From Candidatus Kaiserbacteria bacterium RIFCSPLOWO2_02_FULL_54_13 (GTDB lineage: Bacteria > Patescibacteriota > Minisyncoccia > Phycocordibacterales > Phycocordibacteraceae), in the NCBI GenBank assembly GCA_001783465.1, contig MFMI01000024.1, positions 14,878 to 27,906 of the forward strand: a stretch of DNA of 13,029 nt, in the 5' to 3' direction. Shown piece by piece: positions 1 to 7,244 of the stretch (positions within the stretch are counted from its first letter, which is position 1; every line of letters starts with the position of its first letter). The notes under the pieces were generated by a model that saw only the letters and a list, made by a program, of their open reading frames with translations, was not told the origin of the DNA and searched no databases. The position numbers and the translations under genes were made by a program.

Positions 1-2
1 TC

Positions 3-1805
3 GGCGTCGGCATCGCGTGGCGCGTTATGCGCGACATCGGCAATATCTTCCTCATCTTCGGCTTCCTCGCCATCGGCATCACCACCATCCTGAATGTGGA
101 CTGGTACGGCGGCGGGAAGAAGATGCTCCCGATGCTCCTGGTCGCCGCTGTCTTTCTCAATTTCTCGCTCTTCATATCCGAGGCGGTGATAGATACGGGC
201 AATCTCTTCGCGACGCAGATTTATACGCAGATTAACGGCGGCAAGCCGGCCGGAGACAAGCTGTCGCCGGGAATTTTTACCGCGATTAAACAAGAGGGCA
301 TTTCTAACAAAATTATGGACCAGCTGGGGTTGCAGGTCATCTACGGCAGGGCGCTTGATTCCAAGACTGCAGAAGAAATGTTCAAAAATTCCGCGCTCAT
401 CGGCTTCATGAGCATCCTGCTCTTCCTCATCGCGGCGTTCGTGTTCTTCTCGCTCGCCTTTATACTCATCGCACGATTCGTCATTCTCCTCTTCCTCATC
501 ATTCTTGCACCCATCGGCTTCGCCGGCCTCGCGGTACCGCAAATGAAGGGTACAGCGGACAAGTGGTGGCACGCCCTCTTTGAACAGACCATCACCGCGC
601 CGGTCCTGCTCCTCCTGCTCTACATCGCGCTCCTCGTCATCACCGATAAACAATTCCTCAAATTCGGTTCCACTCCCGATTGGATAGGATTTGTGAAGGG
701 GGATAATTTCACTGGTTTTATGAGTATGATTCTGGGCTTCCTTATCGCGATGGGACTCCTCCTCGCCGTCGTCATCATTTCTAAAAAAATGTCCGCCTTC
801 GGCGCCGCTACGGCAATCAAATTCGGTGCCGCTGCATCATTTGGAGCGTCAGCGTATGGAGCAAGCGCTTTGTTCGGCGGCGGCGCCTTTCTGGCGAGGA
901 AGGGATTGCAACGCTATGCTCCGAATAATAGGGCCGTACGTGCCATTTCAAATTATGCGTTGCGTCCACTTGAGAAACGTAAGTTCGACTTCCGTTCTGC
1001 TGGCGTAGGAGCCGCGCTCGGGGCTGTGGGTGTGAGTGAAGTAGCAACTCCGGTCGCTGGCTCAACAGTTGGTCGAGGTAAACAGGGCGCAGAGTGGTTT
1101 AAAAAGACCGGCCAGGAAGCTGATCGCCAGTACCAACAAGAAACTATTGTTCCGAGACTCAATGCCGCGGTTCAGAGGGCTCTGCAGACTGGCGACACCG
1201 CTGATTATAAGCAGGTCAGCAACATCCTGTCCTCAATGAGTGACAAAGACTTTGAAACAAGCTCTGCACAACGTGCTCTCATAAATAATCCGACCGCCGC
1301 CGCGATGTTGCCGCAAGCACGCTACGAAAAAGTTCAGCAGAGCGAGGCCATCTCTGATGCGAGAAAGGCCGAAATCGCCCAAGCTCGACGTGACGGTGAC
1401 AATCCAGATAACGATTTGTCGCGCTTCAATATGAACCCCGCGAATGCGTACGGACCAGGACATCCGCTTGCTGGCCAAACTCGTGGGCAGGCGGCAATTA
1501 ATGGAATGAATACGACAGCCCGTGGCCGACTTGGTGGCGGTGTTCTTACAGAACCGACTCCGCCAGGAGCACCTCCAGGTACACCACCATTCCAACCGCG
1601 ACTCGCAACCCTAAATCTCCTTAACGGTAGCGATTTTGACGCTATCCGCCGCACTGGAGAACTCATTCCAGACCATCGAGAAGCAATAGGCAGATACATA
1701 GATGATATGCTCGCACACCTCCCACCTCATCCGTCAGCGCGCCAGTTGAGTATTAGAGCCGCCGCCGCCGCACCAAATTTCAGGTCCTACTACAATCTCC
1801 CTTAG
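3..1805 (+). CDS. TrbL/VirB6-like polytopic membrane protein, 5' end outside window
   Basis: Inner-membrane protein resembling the TrbL/VirB6 component of type IV secretion and conjugation systems, which in CPR bacteria often sits in a reduced T4SS or pilus cluster. The frame is open to the left edge, so the gene is probably 5' truncated; the first internal ATG is at 27. Visible near the start is a W-x-V-x-RDIGN motif typical of the CPR family, followed by hydrophobic stretches at about residues 8-23, 33-55, 120-170 (a long double span), 190-213 and 230-252, counted from the ATG at 27. After about residue 260 comes a roughly 330-residue hydrophilic tail rich in Ala, Gln, Arg and Pro, probably cytoplasmic. 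The next gene follows after 3 nt, so the two are probably co-transcribed. Family assignment rests on topology and motif memory, not on a search. A role in DNA or protein secretion is inference. Confidence 0.72.
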   Translation, partial: GVGIAWRVMRDIGNIFLIFGFLAIGITTILNVDWYGGGKKMLPMLLVAAVFLNFSLFISEAVIDTGNLFATQIYTQINGGKPAGDKLSPGIFTAIKQEGISNKIMDQLGLQVIYGRALDSKTAEEMFKNSALIGFMSILLFLIAAFVFFSLAFILIARFVILLFLIILAPIGFAGLAVPQMKGTADKWWHALFEQTITAPVLLLLLYIALLVITDKQFLKFGSTPDWIGFVKGDNFTGFMSMILGFLIAMGLLLAVVIISKKMSAFGAATAIKFGAAASFGASAYGASALFGGGAFLARKGLQRYAPNNRAVRAISNYALRPLEKRKFDFRSAGVGAALGAVGVSEVATPVAGSTVGRGKQGAEWFKKTGQEADRQYQQETIVPRLNAAVQRALQTGDTADYKQVSNILSSMSDKDFETSSAQRALINNPTAAAMLPQARYEKVQQSEAISDARKAEIAQARRDGDNPDNDLSRFNMNPANAYGPGHPLAGQTRGQAAINGMNTTARGRLGGGVLTEPTPPGAPPGTPPFQPRLATLNLLNGSDFDAIRRTGELIPDHREAIGRYIDDMLAHLPPHPSARQLSIRAAAAAPNFRSYYNLP

Positions 1806-1808
1806 TAT

Positions 1809-2579
1809 ATGAAACACTATTCCACCAAAGAATTGTTACAGATAAGCGATACAGCCCCCGCTTCCATTCGAGACGCTCTTTCGTCGGAGAATACGATTAC
1901 GACTATCACAAATCTGGGTGTCAATTTAAAGTTGCATGTCGACCAGCTTGGATTGGTTGCAGAACTAAATGTACAAATGCTCCTCGGGCTCGTGAATCCG
2001 CAGGAGTTTTTGCAAGAGTTGATTGCTGCGGGGGTTCCGGATGCGGATGCACGGCAGATTATGACTGAAATCAATCAGAAAATTTTTGTGCCGTTGCGCG
2101 AGGAGATGCGGAAAGGGTCAGCACAACCTCCGCGCCCTGCCGAGGTTCGCCAGCCGGTAAGCGTAGCGGGGCCGCAAGCGCCCCTGATGTCGCAACAGGG
2201 GATGATTATTCCCGCGAACCCCTCTCTGCCGCCTCGCCAGTCGCAGGTAACCGTCTCAATGCCGAGGTACATCCCCCCGACATCTACTAAGTGGGGGAGT
2301 CAGGCTTCTCCGGTCCTCCCGAAGTCCCCGCCGGCGCCGGCTCGGCGGCAGACGGATACCAGCAGGCTACTTGAAGACCACGAAGAGCCCCACATAGAAT
2401 TAGGCAAGGCTCCAGCGCCACTACGGATTTTCCCTCCCCGCCCAATCGCCGCCCCTCCACAGAATCTTCCGGGTGTCATGCAACCTCCTCCTATTCCCAA
2501 ACCTCCCACCGCTTCGCCTCCTCCGGCCCCTCCAGCATCGTATTCTAACGACCCATACAGAGAGCCTATCGAACCGTAA
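1809..2579 (+). CDS. hypothetical protein with helical N-terminus and proline-rich tail
   Basis: A 256-residue protein I cannot assign to a characterised family. Residues 1-100 look soluble and alpha-helical, with a segment around PQEFLQELIAAGVPDADA and a following NQKIFVPLREEMRK. Residues 105-256 are low-complexity and very rich in Pro, Ala, Ser and Gln, ending in a run of PPP and PPAPP motifs. No signal peptide or membrane span is seen. It starts 3 nt after the stop of the TrbL/VirB6-like gene with no Shine-Dalgarno sequence, so translational coupling is likely. Position suggests a cytoplasmic accessory to the secretion-type membrane protein, since proline-rich tails often mediate protein contacts. 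That is inference from neighbourhood only. Confidence 0.75.
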   Translation: MKHYSTKELLQISDTAPASIRDALSSENTITTITNLGVNLKLHVDQLGLVAELNVQMLLGLVNPQEFLQELIAAGVPDADARQIMTEINQKIFVPLREEMRKGSAQPPRPAEVRQPVSVAGPQAPLMSQQGMIIPANPSLPPRQSQVTVSMPRYIPPTSTKWGSQASPVLPKSPPAPARRQTDTSRLLEDHEEPHIELGKAPAPLRIFPPRPIAAPPQNLPGVMQPPPIPKPPTASPPPAPPASYSNDPYREPIEP

Positions 2580-2607
2580 GCGATACTTCATCGTGCTGGC
2601 GAGCATA

Positions 2608-2636
2608 TTGCATTTCCTGCGCTATTCCTTTATATT
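2608..2636 (+). promoter_or_regulatory. predicted promoter of rpsL
   Basis: TTGCAT at 2608-2613 and TATATT at 2631-2636 are separated by 17 nt, a good sigma70-type match. The predicted transcription start, about 7 nt further on, coincides with the first base of the hairpin at 2643. It lies in the only non-coding gap before rpsL. Confidence 0.7.
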
Positions 2637-2642
2637 GTCATT

Positions 2643-2668
2643 GACCCCTCGGGGTCTTCTTTTTCTAA
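2643..2668 (+). promoter_or_regulatory. leader hairpin plus T-rich linker before rpsL
   Basis: GACCCC at 2643-2648 and GGGGTC at 2651-2656 form a perfect inverted repeat with a 2-nt centre (in RNA probably 5 bp with a CTCG tetraloop). A pyrimidine-rich 12-nt linker leads to the ATG, and there is no Shine-Dalgarno sequence. The layout resembles an intrinsic terminator placed directly at the 5' end of the message. The same arrangement occurs before fusA, rplC and the minus-strand gene at 8795-8977. Confidence 0.65.
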
Positions 2669-3076
2669 ATGGCAACAATAAATCAACTCTCCAAGAGAGG
2701 CCGTAAGAGCAAATCGTCTAAGACGACCGTGCCTGCGCTCGCCCGTGGCTTTAATACGCTCAAGAACCGCCCGACCTTTTATCCCTCGCCATTCAAGCGC
2801 GGTGTCTGCACCAAGGTGACCACCAAGACCCCGCGCAAGCCGAACTCCGCTATCCGCAAGATCGCCCGCGTCCGTCTCACCAACGGGATGGAGGTCACCG
2901 CCTACATCCCCGGAGAGGGGCACAATCTGCAGGAACACTCGGTCGTGATGCTTCGCGGTGGCAGGGTGAAGGATATCGGTGTGCAGTACACCATCGTGCG
3001 TGGCAAGTTGGACACCGGCGGGCTGGAGAAGCGCCGCACCGCTCGCTCCAGATATGGAGCGAAAAAGCCCAAGTAA
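2669..3076 (+). CDS. rpsL: 30S ribosomal protein S12
   Basis: Universal small-subunit protein at the decoding centre that monitors codon-anticodon pairing. The 135-residue product is slightly longer than E. coli S12 because of an insertion of about 13 residues in the N-terminal region. Hallmarks are [11 protein letters not shown] at the start, [10 protein letters not shown] at residues 55-64, [25 protein letters not shown], and [10 protein letters not shown] at the end. Two decoding-loop positions are unusual. Residue 56 is Arg where E. coli has Lys43, a classic streptomycin-resistance position. In the [11 protein letters not shown] loop (residues 97-107) the proline of the usual DLPGV is missing. 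Asp102 corresponds to the methylthiolated Asp89 of E. coli. rpsG follows after a repeat-filled gap. The ATG at 2669 gives the standard S12 N-terminus. Confidence 0.98.
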   Translation: MATINQLSKRGRKSKSSKTTVPALARGFNTLKNRPTFYPSPFKRGVCTKVTTKTPRKPNSAIRKIARVRLTNGMEVTAYIPGEGHNLQEHSVVMLRGGRVKDIGVQYTIVRGKLDTGGLEKRRTARSRYGAKKPK

Positions 3077-3187
3077 AATTCGAAGCACGAAATCCGAAAC
3101 AAATATGAAATTCCAATTTTTTAATTTTCAAAACATTAGTGCTTTGAATTTGTTTCGTGCTTCGGATTTCGAGCTTCGTGCTTATTT
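3077..3187. repeat. dispersed imperfect palindromic repeat, copy 1
   Basis: AT-rich element filling the rpsL-rpsG gap. The left arm reads CGAAGCACGAAATCCGAAAC and then AAAT. The reverse complement of the right part (about 3140-3187) carries the same modules: AAGCACGAA, CGAAATCCGAA, GCACGAAACAAATTC. The whole therefore folds as a long imperfect hairpin with an AT-rich loop. It shares an exact 17-mer (3088-3104) with a second copy before tuf (9168-9184). It has no coding potential. Its right end lies about 5 nt from the rpsG start, so any rpsG leader is made of repeat sequence. Confidence 0.8.
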
Positions 3188-3192
3188 AACGT

Positions 3193-3657
3193 ATGCGTAG
3201 ACCTCTGAAGAAGAAGCGCGTGTGGCGTCCTGACCTTAAATACGGTTCGGAGACGCTCACTCGTTTTATCAATACGGTGATGTGGAGCGGGAAGAAGGAT
3301 ACGGCGCGCGCCGTCGTCTACGATGCTCTCGCGGCTATTGAGAAGGGGGGTGCAAATCCGCTTGAGACGTTTGAATCTGCGCTCCGCAATGTCTCGCCCT
3401 TGATGGAGGTGCGTTCGCGCAGAGTTGGCGGCGCCAACTATCAGGTCCCGCGCGAAGTCCCGCAGAACCGCCGCCTCGCGCTCTCGTTCCGTTGGCTCAT
3501 CAGTGCCGCACGCTCTAAGAAGGGCAAGCCGATGGCCGAGAAGCTCGCCGCCGAGCTCCTCCTCGCCTCCAAGAACGAAGGCGACGCCATTAAGAAGAAG
3601 GACGAGATGCACCGCATGGCCGAAGCCAACAAGGCCTTCGCTCATTTCGCGTGGTAG
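3193..3657 (+). CDS. rpsG: 30S ribosomal protein S7
   Basis: Primary 16S rRNA-binding protein that nucleates the 30S head and lines the E site. The 154 residues match the usual bacterial length of about 155. Diagnostic stretches are MRRPLKKKR at the N-terminus, SGKKDTARAVVYDAL, VRSRRVGGANYQVPREV at about residues 75-91, and the C-terminal MAEANKAFAHFAW. The start ATG has no Shine-Dalgarno sequence and directly follows the dispersed repeat. The gene is complete, yet a diverged second copy of its last 19 codons lies about 750 nt downstream (4406-4465). The 3' end may therefore have been replaced during insertion of the neighbouring unit. Confidence 0.98.
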   Translation: MRRPLKKKRVWRPDLKYGSETLTRFINTVMWSGKKDTARAVVYDALAAIEKGGANPLETFESALRNVSPLMEVRSRRVGGANYQVPREVPQNRRLALSFRWLISAARSKKGKPMAEKLAAELLLASKNEGDAIKKKDEMHRMAEANKAFAHFAW

Positions 3658-3715
3658 ACGTTTCGGCGGCTATCTTTTTACTGGAAGTTTCTGCCCCCAA
3701 ATGGAGTGTGACGTG

Positions 3716-3753
3716 TGTTCCATGTCAATAACGACCGTGTATACTATGGAACA
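3716..3753 (+). promoter_or_regulatory. 38-bp palindromic operator/promoter, left copy
   Basis: The outer arms TGTTCCATG (3716-3724) and TATGGAACA (3745-3753) are inverted repeats with one mismatch. The last base is the A of the paaX-like ATG. Inside lies TATACT at 3740-3745, 8 nt before the ATG, so the transcript is probably leaderless. TTCCAT at 3718-3723 could be a weak -35 box. The palindrome thus covers the whole core promoter, as expected of an autoregulated operator. A near copy lies at 4357-4394. Confidence 0.65.
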
Positions 3754-4346
3754 TGCGGATAGAAGAGAAAGTTCGACAGAGGGCGAAACGGCAGAAGATA
3801 CAAAAGGCGGTTTTAGCGTCTGTATATCTAACGGCAGGGCTCGGTCTGATTTTGATGGCTCCAAACGCCGCACGACTGCTCAAATATGTGGGAAAGTATA
3901 TAGGACCAAAACCAAGACTCAATCGTCGCATCAACCAAGCAGTGAACCGTCTTCGGGAACGCGGACTTATTGAACGAGTAGAGACCAATAGGGGAATCGC
4001 CCTACGACTGACCGCAAAGGGCGCCAAACTCGCGGCTTCGTTAGAGGATGAAGAAAAACATTTCAAGATACAGAAGCCGAAAAGATGGGATTGCAAATGG
4101 CGCATCGTCATATTTGATATTTGGGAACGGCGTAGAAGCGTGCGCGACCGTCTGCGGACGCTTCTTCAGAGAAACGGATTCGTCAAAATTCAAAACAGCG
4201 TGTGGGTATATCCCTACGATTGCGAGGAACTTTTCGTGTTTCTGCGAACAAATCTGCGGTTGGGGAAGGGGATCCTCTACATCGTTGCCGAGGAGGTTGA
4301 GAACGACGGCACGCTCCGCAAGCATTTTGGTCTCCCTTCCGTATAA
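3753..4346 (+). CDS. PaaX-C/Cas2-like domain protein with winged helix
   Basis: 197-residue protein of the stand-alone type common in CPR genomes and variously annotated as a PaaX-family regulator or Cas2. Residues 1-20 are very basic. Residues 20-45 are hydrophobic (AVLASVYLTAGLGLILMAP) and may be a membrane-associated or buried helix. Residues about 53-97 resemble a winged helix (INQAVNRLRERGLIERV, then a wing and LRLTAKGAKL). Residues 112-192 match the PaaX C-terminal/Cas2 ferredoxin-like fold: WDCKWRIVIFDIWE with Asp122 at the Cas2 metal-binding position, then SVWVYPYDCEE and GKGILYIVAEEVEND. No other cas gene or CRISPR array is in the window, so a CRISPR role is not supported. A DNA-binding autoregulator is the simplest reading, because its promoter lies inside a palindrome. 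The unit sits between two copies of the rpsG 3' end. Confidence 0.82.
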   Translation: MRIEEKVRQRAKRQKIQKAVLASVYLTAGLGLILMAPNAARLLKYVGKYIGPKPRLNRRINQAVNRLRERGLIERVETNRGIALRLTAKGAKLAASLEDEEKHFKIQKPKRWDCKWRIVIFDIWERRRSVRDRLRTLLQRNGFVKIQNSVWVYPYDCEELFVFLRTNLRLGKGILYIVAEEVENDGTLRKHFGLPSV

Positions 4347-4356
4347 CACGAACATC

Positions 4357-4394
4357 TGTTCCATATCGATAACGGTCGTTATCAGTATGGAACA
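4357..4394. repeat. 38-bp palindrome, right copy
   Basis: Nearly perfect dyad: outer arms TGTTCCATA / TATGGAACA (9 bp, perfect) and inner arms GATAAC / GTTATC (6 bp, perfect) around GGTC. It matches the left copy at 29 of 38 positions as a direct repeat and 28 of 38 inverted. It follows the paaX-like stop by 10 nt and precedes the rpsG tail copy by 8 nt. Here it does not overlap a clear -10 box. It could be a second operator, a recombination end or a terminator-like hairpin. Confidence 0.7.
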
Positions 4395-4402
4395 TATGGT
4401 AT

Positions 4403-4465
4403 ATGAAGGAGGAGATGCATAGAATGGCGGATGCGAACAAGGCCTTTGCCCACTTCGCGTGGTAG
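4403..4465 (+). pseudogene. rpsG: second, diverged copy of the rpsG 3' end
   Basis: The frame from ATG 4403 reads MKEEMHRMADANKAFAHFAW and then TAG. Its last 19 residues match the S7 C-terminus at 17 of 19 positions, with D to E and E to D the only changes. At nucleotide level 4406-4465 matches 3598-3657 at 50 of 60 positions, and most differences are synonymous third-base or Arg-codon changes. That pattern implies both tails diverged while encoding S7, so one is of foreign or paralogous origin. It is most likely the displaced tail of an older rpsG, or the tail brought in by an incoming unit. A GGAGG within the fragment is coincidental coding sequence. It is probably not translated usefully. 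Confidence 0.85.
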
Positions 4466-4484
4466 TAATTTCCTCAGCGTTTAT

Positions 4485-4513
4485 ATAAAAAACGGCGGCT
4501 CGCGAGCCGCCGT
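4485..4513 (-). terminator. Rho-independent terminator for the minus-strand gene
   Basis: ACGGCGGCTCG (4492-4502) and CGAGCCGCCGT (4503-4513) form a perfect 22-bp palindrome. On the minus strand it is followed by TTTTTTAT (4484-4491), a good U-tract. It lies 16 nt beyond the stop of the gene at 4530-4835. The plus strand lacks a T-run after the hairpin. Confidence 0.85.
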
Positions 4514-4529
4514 CCATCGTAATTTAGCG

Positions 4530-4835
4530 TTACTGGATGGTTCTGGATGCAAGGACCTTTTCCTCTCCCGCGAATTCGGGTTGATTCCCGAGAGAGAACA
4601 CACTGCGAAATCCGAATTCCGTTAAATCGACCGCCGCGCTTTCATGCGTCCAGTCCTGTCCAGTTTCATCAGTCGCGAACGTCATTTCCATGGTAGGACC
4701 ACGTACGAACATGAAAATGCCACAGTCAAGGCGCTGGAGCACCGCAAGAAGCGTCTGGTCATATCTATGACTGTGTTCTTTCTTCACGAAACCGAGCCCC
4801 AGCAAGGTTTTCGTGTATTTGCTTTCATTTTTCAC
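4530..4835 (-). CDS. hypothetical protein, 101 aa
   Basis: Small soluble protein of unknown family. It has no signal peptide or membrane span. The N-terminus is basic (MKNESKYTKTLLGLGFVKK), the middle holds a compact mixed segment (LLAVLQRLDCGIFMFVRGPTMEMTF), and the tail is acidic. The start is taken as the GTG at 4835 because AGGAG lies 6 nt upstream of it on the minus strand; an ATG 7 nt further in is out of frame. A strong terminator follows on the same strand, giving a complete monocistronic unit. A TATATA hexamer at 4859-4864 could be its -10 box, placing its promoter back to back with that of fusA. No function can be assigned. Confidence 0.72.
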   Translation of the reverse strand: MKNESKYTKTLLGLGFVKKEHSHRYDQTLLAVLQRLDCGIFMFVRGPTMEMTFATDETGQDWTHESAAVDLTEFGFRSVFSLGNQPEFAGEEKVLASRTIQ

Positions 4836-4880
4836 TTCAGTCTCCTGTTGAGTCCCTCTATATACAAAATAACACGGCCT

Positions 4881-4908
4881 TTGCTTTTTCTGCAGTTTCC
4901 GCTACTAT
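4881..4908 (+). promoter_or_regulatory. predicted promoter of fusA
   Basis: TTGCTT at 4881-4886 and TACTAT at 4903-4908 are spaced by 16 nt. As with rpsL, the next hairpin begins 7 nt after the -10 box, so it would sit at the 5' end of the transcript. It is divergent from the 4530-4835 gene. Confidence 0.55.
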
Positions 4909-4914
4909 CTATCT

Positions 4915-4943
4915 AACGCCACGGCGTTTTATTTTTTACACAC
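4915..4943 (+). promoter_or_regulatory. leader hairpin plus T-rich linker before fusA
   Basis: AACGCC (4915-4920) and GGCGTT (4923-4928) form a perfect inverted repeat with a 2-nt centre. A 15-nt linker dominated by T leads to the ATG at 4944. No Shine-Dalgarno sequence is present. Same layout as rpsL. Confidence 0.65.
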
Positions 4944-7091
4944 ATGAATAGAGATTACCCATTGGAGAAAGTTCGCAATTTCGGCATTATCGCGCACATT
5001 GACGCGGGCAAGACGACCACGTCCGAGCGCGTCCTTTTCTATACGGGTAGCCAGCACAAGATAGGCGAGGTGCACGAGGGCGACACCACCACCGACTGGA
5101 TGGAACAGGAGCGCGAGCGCGGCATCACTATCACGTCGGCCGCTATCACCTGCTTCTGGACGAAGACTGGCGAGAAGGATAAGAAGGACACTGCGAAGAA
5201 ATTCCGTTTCAATATTATTGATACGCCCGGGCACATAGACTTCACTGCTGAAGTGAAGCGTTCAATGCGTGTGTTGGATGGGGCGATAGTTGTATTTGAT
5301 GGTGTCGCCGGGGTGGAGCCCCAGAGCGAGACCAACTGGCGCTACGCCGACGAAGCCAAGGTGCCTCGCGTCTGCTTCATCAATAAATTGGACCGTACCG
5401 GAGCCTCGTTTGAAGATTCATACGCGAGCATTCTGGACCGGCTCTCGCCGAAGGCTATTCGCATGCAGATTCCTATCGGCGAGGAGGCGGCGCACGAAGG
5501 CGTCGTAGACCTCCTCACGATGAAGGCCTACACCTTTACCGGGAATATGGGCGAAAAAGTGGTGGAGGGCGAGATTCCCGCGAATCTCGTTGAGAGCGCG
5601 AAGAAATATCGCGCCGCTCTCATTGAACGCATCGTAGAGCAGGATGATGCCGCGATGGCTACGTACCTAGAGGGCAAAGAGCCGCCGCTTGAAGAACTGA
5701 AGGCAATTTTGCGCACCGCAGTCATCAATAATGAAGTATTCCCCGTCTACACGGGCTCCGCGCTTAAGAACAAGGGCGTCCAGCTCGTATTGGATGCCGT
5801 CGTAGACTACCTCCCCTCGCCGCTTGACCTGCCTCCCGCTACCGGGAAGAACCCCAAGACCGGCGAGCCGATAGAGCGCCACGCCTCCGACGACGAGCCC
5901 TTCTGCGCGCTCGCCTTCAAGCTCCAGACCGACCCGTTCGTCGGCGCGCTGACCTTCTTCCGCGTCTATTCGGGCACGCTCGCTGCCGGCTCGTATGTCT
6001 ACAACTCCACGACCAGCTCCAAAGAGCGCATCAGCCGCATCGTGCGTCTCCAGGCCGACAAACGTGAAGAGGTCGCACAAGTATTTACGGGTGAGATAGC
6101 CGCTGCTGTCGGTCTGAAGGATACGAAGACCTCGCACACGCTCTGCGACGAGGCGAATCCGATTATGCTTGAAGAGATTAAATTCCCCGAGCCGGTGGTA
6201 TCGCTCCGCATTGAGCCGAAGACCAAGGCCGACCAAGAGAAGATGGGTGTTGCACTGCGCAAACTCTCGGACGAGGACCCGACCTTCCGCATCAAAACCG
6301 ACGACGAGACGGGTGAGACCATCATCTCCGGCATGGGCGAACTGCATTTGGAAATTCTCGTGGAACGTATGAAGCGCGAATTCAATGTCGTCGCCGACGT
6401 GGGCAAGCCGCAGGTGGCGTATCGCGAGACGATTCTTGGCTCTGCCGAGGCAGAAGGGAAGTACATCAAGCAGACGGGCGGCCGCGGCCAATACGGGCAT
6501 GTGAAAATCCGGATGAAGAAGATGGAGCCGGTGGACCCCGAGAAGAAAGTGTCTAAGAACACGACGCGCGAGGACCACTTTGAATTCATCAACAACATCA
6601 AGGGCGGCGTGGTGCCGCAGGAATACATCCCCGCGGTGGAGAAGGGCGTGCGTGAGGCGATGGCGAGAGGATTTCTCGCCGGCTTCCCGATGGTGGACAT
6701 CTCGGTAGACCTCTACGACGGCTCGTATCACGACGTGGATTCTTCAGAAATCGCTTTCAAAATCGCCGCGTCAATGGCGTTTCAAGAAGCCGCACAGAAG
6801 GCGAAGCCGGTCATCCTTGAACCGATTATGCGCATTGAAGTTATTGTGCCGGAGCAGTTTATGGGTGACATCACCGGCAACATCTCGGGCAAGCGCGGAC
6901 AGATAGAGGGGATGGAGGAGCGCGGTTTGAATAAAGTTGTGAAGGCGAAGGTCCCGCTCTCGGAGATGTTCGGCTACACCACCACGCTCCGCTCAATGAC
7001 CGAAGGCCGCGGGTCTATGACGATGGAATTTGACCATTACGATACAGTTCCACAGAATATCGCCCAAGATATAATTGCCTCACGAAAGTAG
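4944..7091 (+). CDS. fusA: elongation factor G
   Basis: Translational GTPase that drives mRNA-tRNA translocation and, with RRF, ribosome recycling. 715 residues, the usual EF-G length. G1 is AHIDAGKTT (residues 17-25), switch I contains RERGITI, G3 is DTPGHIDF, and G4 is NKLD. Domain IV shows [14 protein letters not shown] and domain [14 protein letters not shown] short charged stretch, [12 protein letters not shown], lies between switch I and G3. The ATG at 4944 starts the standard [20 protein letters not shown]-terminus. The gene has its own promoter and leader because the upstream island separates it from rpsG, and a structured hairpin follows its stop. No frameshift or missing catalytic residue is seen. 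Confidence 0.98.
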   Translation: MNRDYPLEKVRNFGIIAHIDAGKTTTSERVLFYTGSQHKIGEVHEGDTTTDWMEQERERGITITSAAITCFWTKTGEKDKKDTAKKFRFNIIDTPGHIDFTAEVKRSMRVLDGAIVVFDGVAGVEPQSETNWRYADEAKVPRVCFINKLDRTGASFEDSYASILDRLSPKAIRMQIPIGEEAAHEGVVDLLTMKAYTFTGNMGEKVVEGEIPANLVESAKKYRAALIERIVEQDDAAMATYLEGKEPPLEELKAILRTAVINNEVFPVYTGSALKNKGVQLVLDAVVDYLPSPLDLPPATGKNPKTGEPIERHASDDEPFCALAFKLQTDPFVGALTFFRVYSGTLAAGSYVYNSTTSSKERISRIVRLQADKREEVAQVFTGEIAAAVGLKDTKTSHTLCDEANPIMLEEIKFPEPVVSLRIEPKTKADQEKMGVALRKLSDEDPTFRIKTDDETGETIISGMGELHLEILVERMKREFNVVADVGKPQVAYRETILGSAEAEGKYIKQTGGRGQYGHVKIRMKKMEPVDPEKKVSKNTTREDHFEFINNIKGGVVPQEYIPAVEKGVREAMARGFLAGFPMVDISVDLYDGSYHDVDSSEIAFKIAASMAFQEAAQKAKPVILEPIMRIEVIVPEQFMGDITGNISGKRGQIEGMEERGLNKVVKAKVPLSEMFGYTTTLRSMTEGRGSMTMEFDHYDTVPQNIAQDIIASRK

Positions 7092-7102
7092 CACAGAGCT
7101 TG

Positions 7103-7140
7103 CCCCGTTAGAACGCGAGTCCGCGAGCTTTCTAATGGGG
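7103..7140 (+). terminator. hairpin after fusA, possible terminator
   Basis: CCCCGTTAGAA (7103-7113) pairs with TTCTAATGGGG (7130-7140) through 11 bp including one G-T wobble. The loop itself contains CGCG repeats. It lies 11 nt after the fusA stop. There is no T-run after it, so it may instead be a 3'-end stabilising or Rho-linked structure. Confidence 0.5.
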
Positions 7141-7173
7141 ACATCATCGCCAGCCGTAAGTAAATAAAGGCGT

Positions 7174-7201
7174 TTGACAATAAATAAAAAGGGAGTAGGG
7201 T
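7174..7201 (+). promoter_or_regulatory. predicted promoter of the secreted Lys-rich peptide
   Basis: A consensus TTGACA at 7174-7179 is followed after 16 nt by TAGGGT at 7196-7201. The leader then carries a 12-bp palindrome, ACCCATATGGGT (7209-7220), and AGGAG at about 7232-7236, 8 nt before the ATG at 7245. Confidence 0.5.
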
Positions 7202-7244
7202 CTTAGCAACCCATATGGGTGGGTCAACCAGAGGAGAAGTTCAG

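Noticed and set aside
2895..3131. Minus-strand frames over rpsL and its downstream repeat
   Set aside because: They overlap S12 coding sequence and a non-coding repeat and show no coding character.
3425..3973. A 182-codon frame across the rpsG 3' end and the paaX-like gene
   Set aside because: Out-of-frame shadow of rpsG with Arg/Ser-rich low-complexity product; it crosses a promoter and two well-supported genes.
3716..4394. A CRISPR array associated with the Cas2-like protein
   Set aside because: Only two palindromes are present, 603 nt apart with a gene between them, and there are no repeat-spacer units and no cas1 or effector genes.
4403..4465. The rpsG tail copy as a real 20-residue peptide gene
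   Set aside because: The frame starts at an ATG with no SD and its sequence is explained by homology to the S7 C-terminus; a remnant is the simpler reading.
5667..6731. A 354-codon open frame on the minus strand
   Set aside because: It lies entirely antisense to fusA, whose product matches EF-G throughout. The frame is open because of the codon bias of fusA, and its product is His/Arg/Leu-rich without a recognisable fold.
7215..7244. Upstream ATG as the start of the secreted peptide
   Set aside because: It lies inside the 12-bp palindrome without an SD and would put ten polar residues before the signal peptide; the ATG at 7245 has AGGAG at good spacing.
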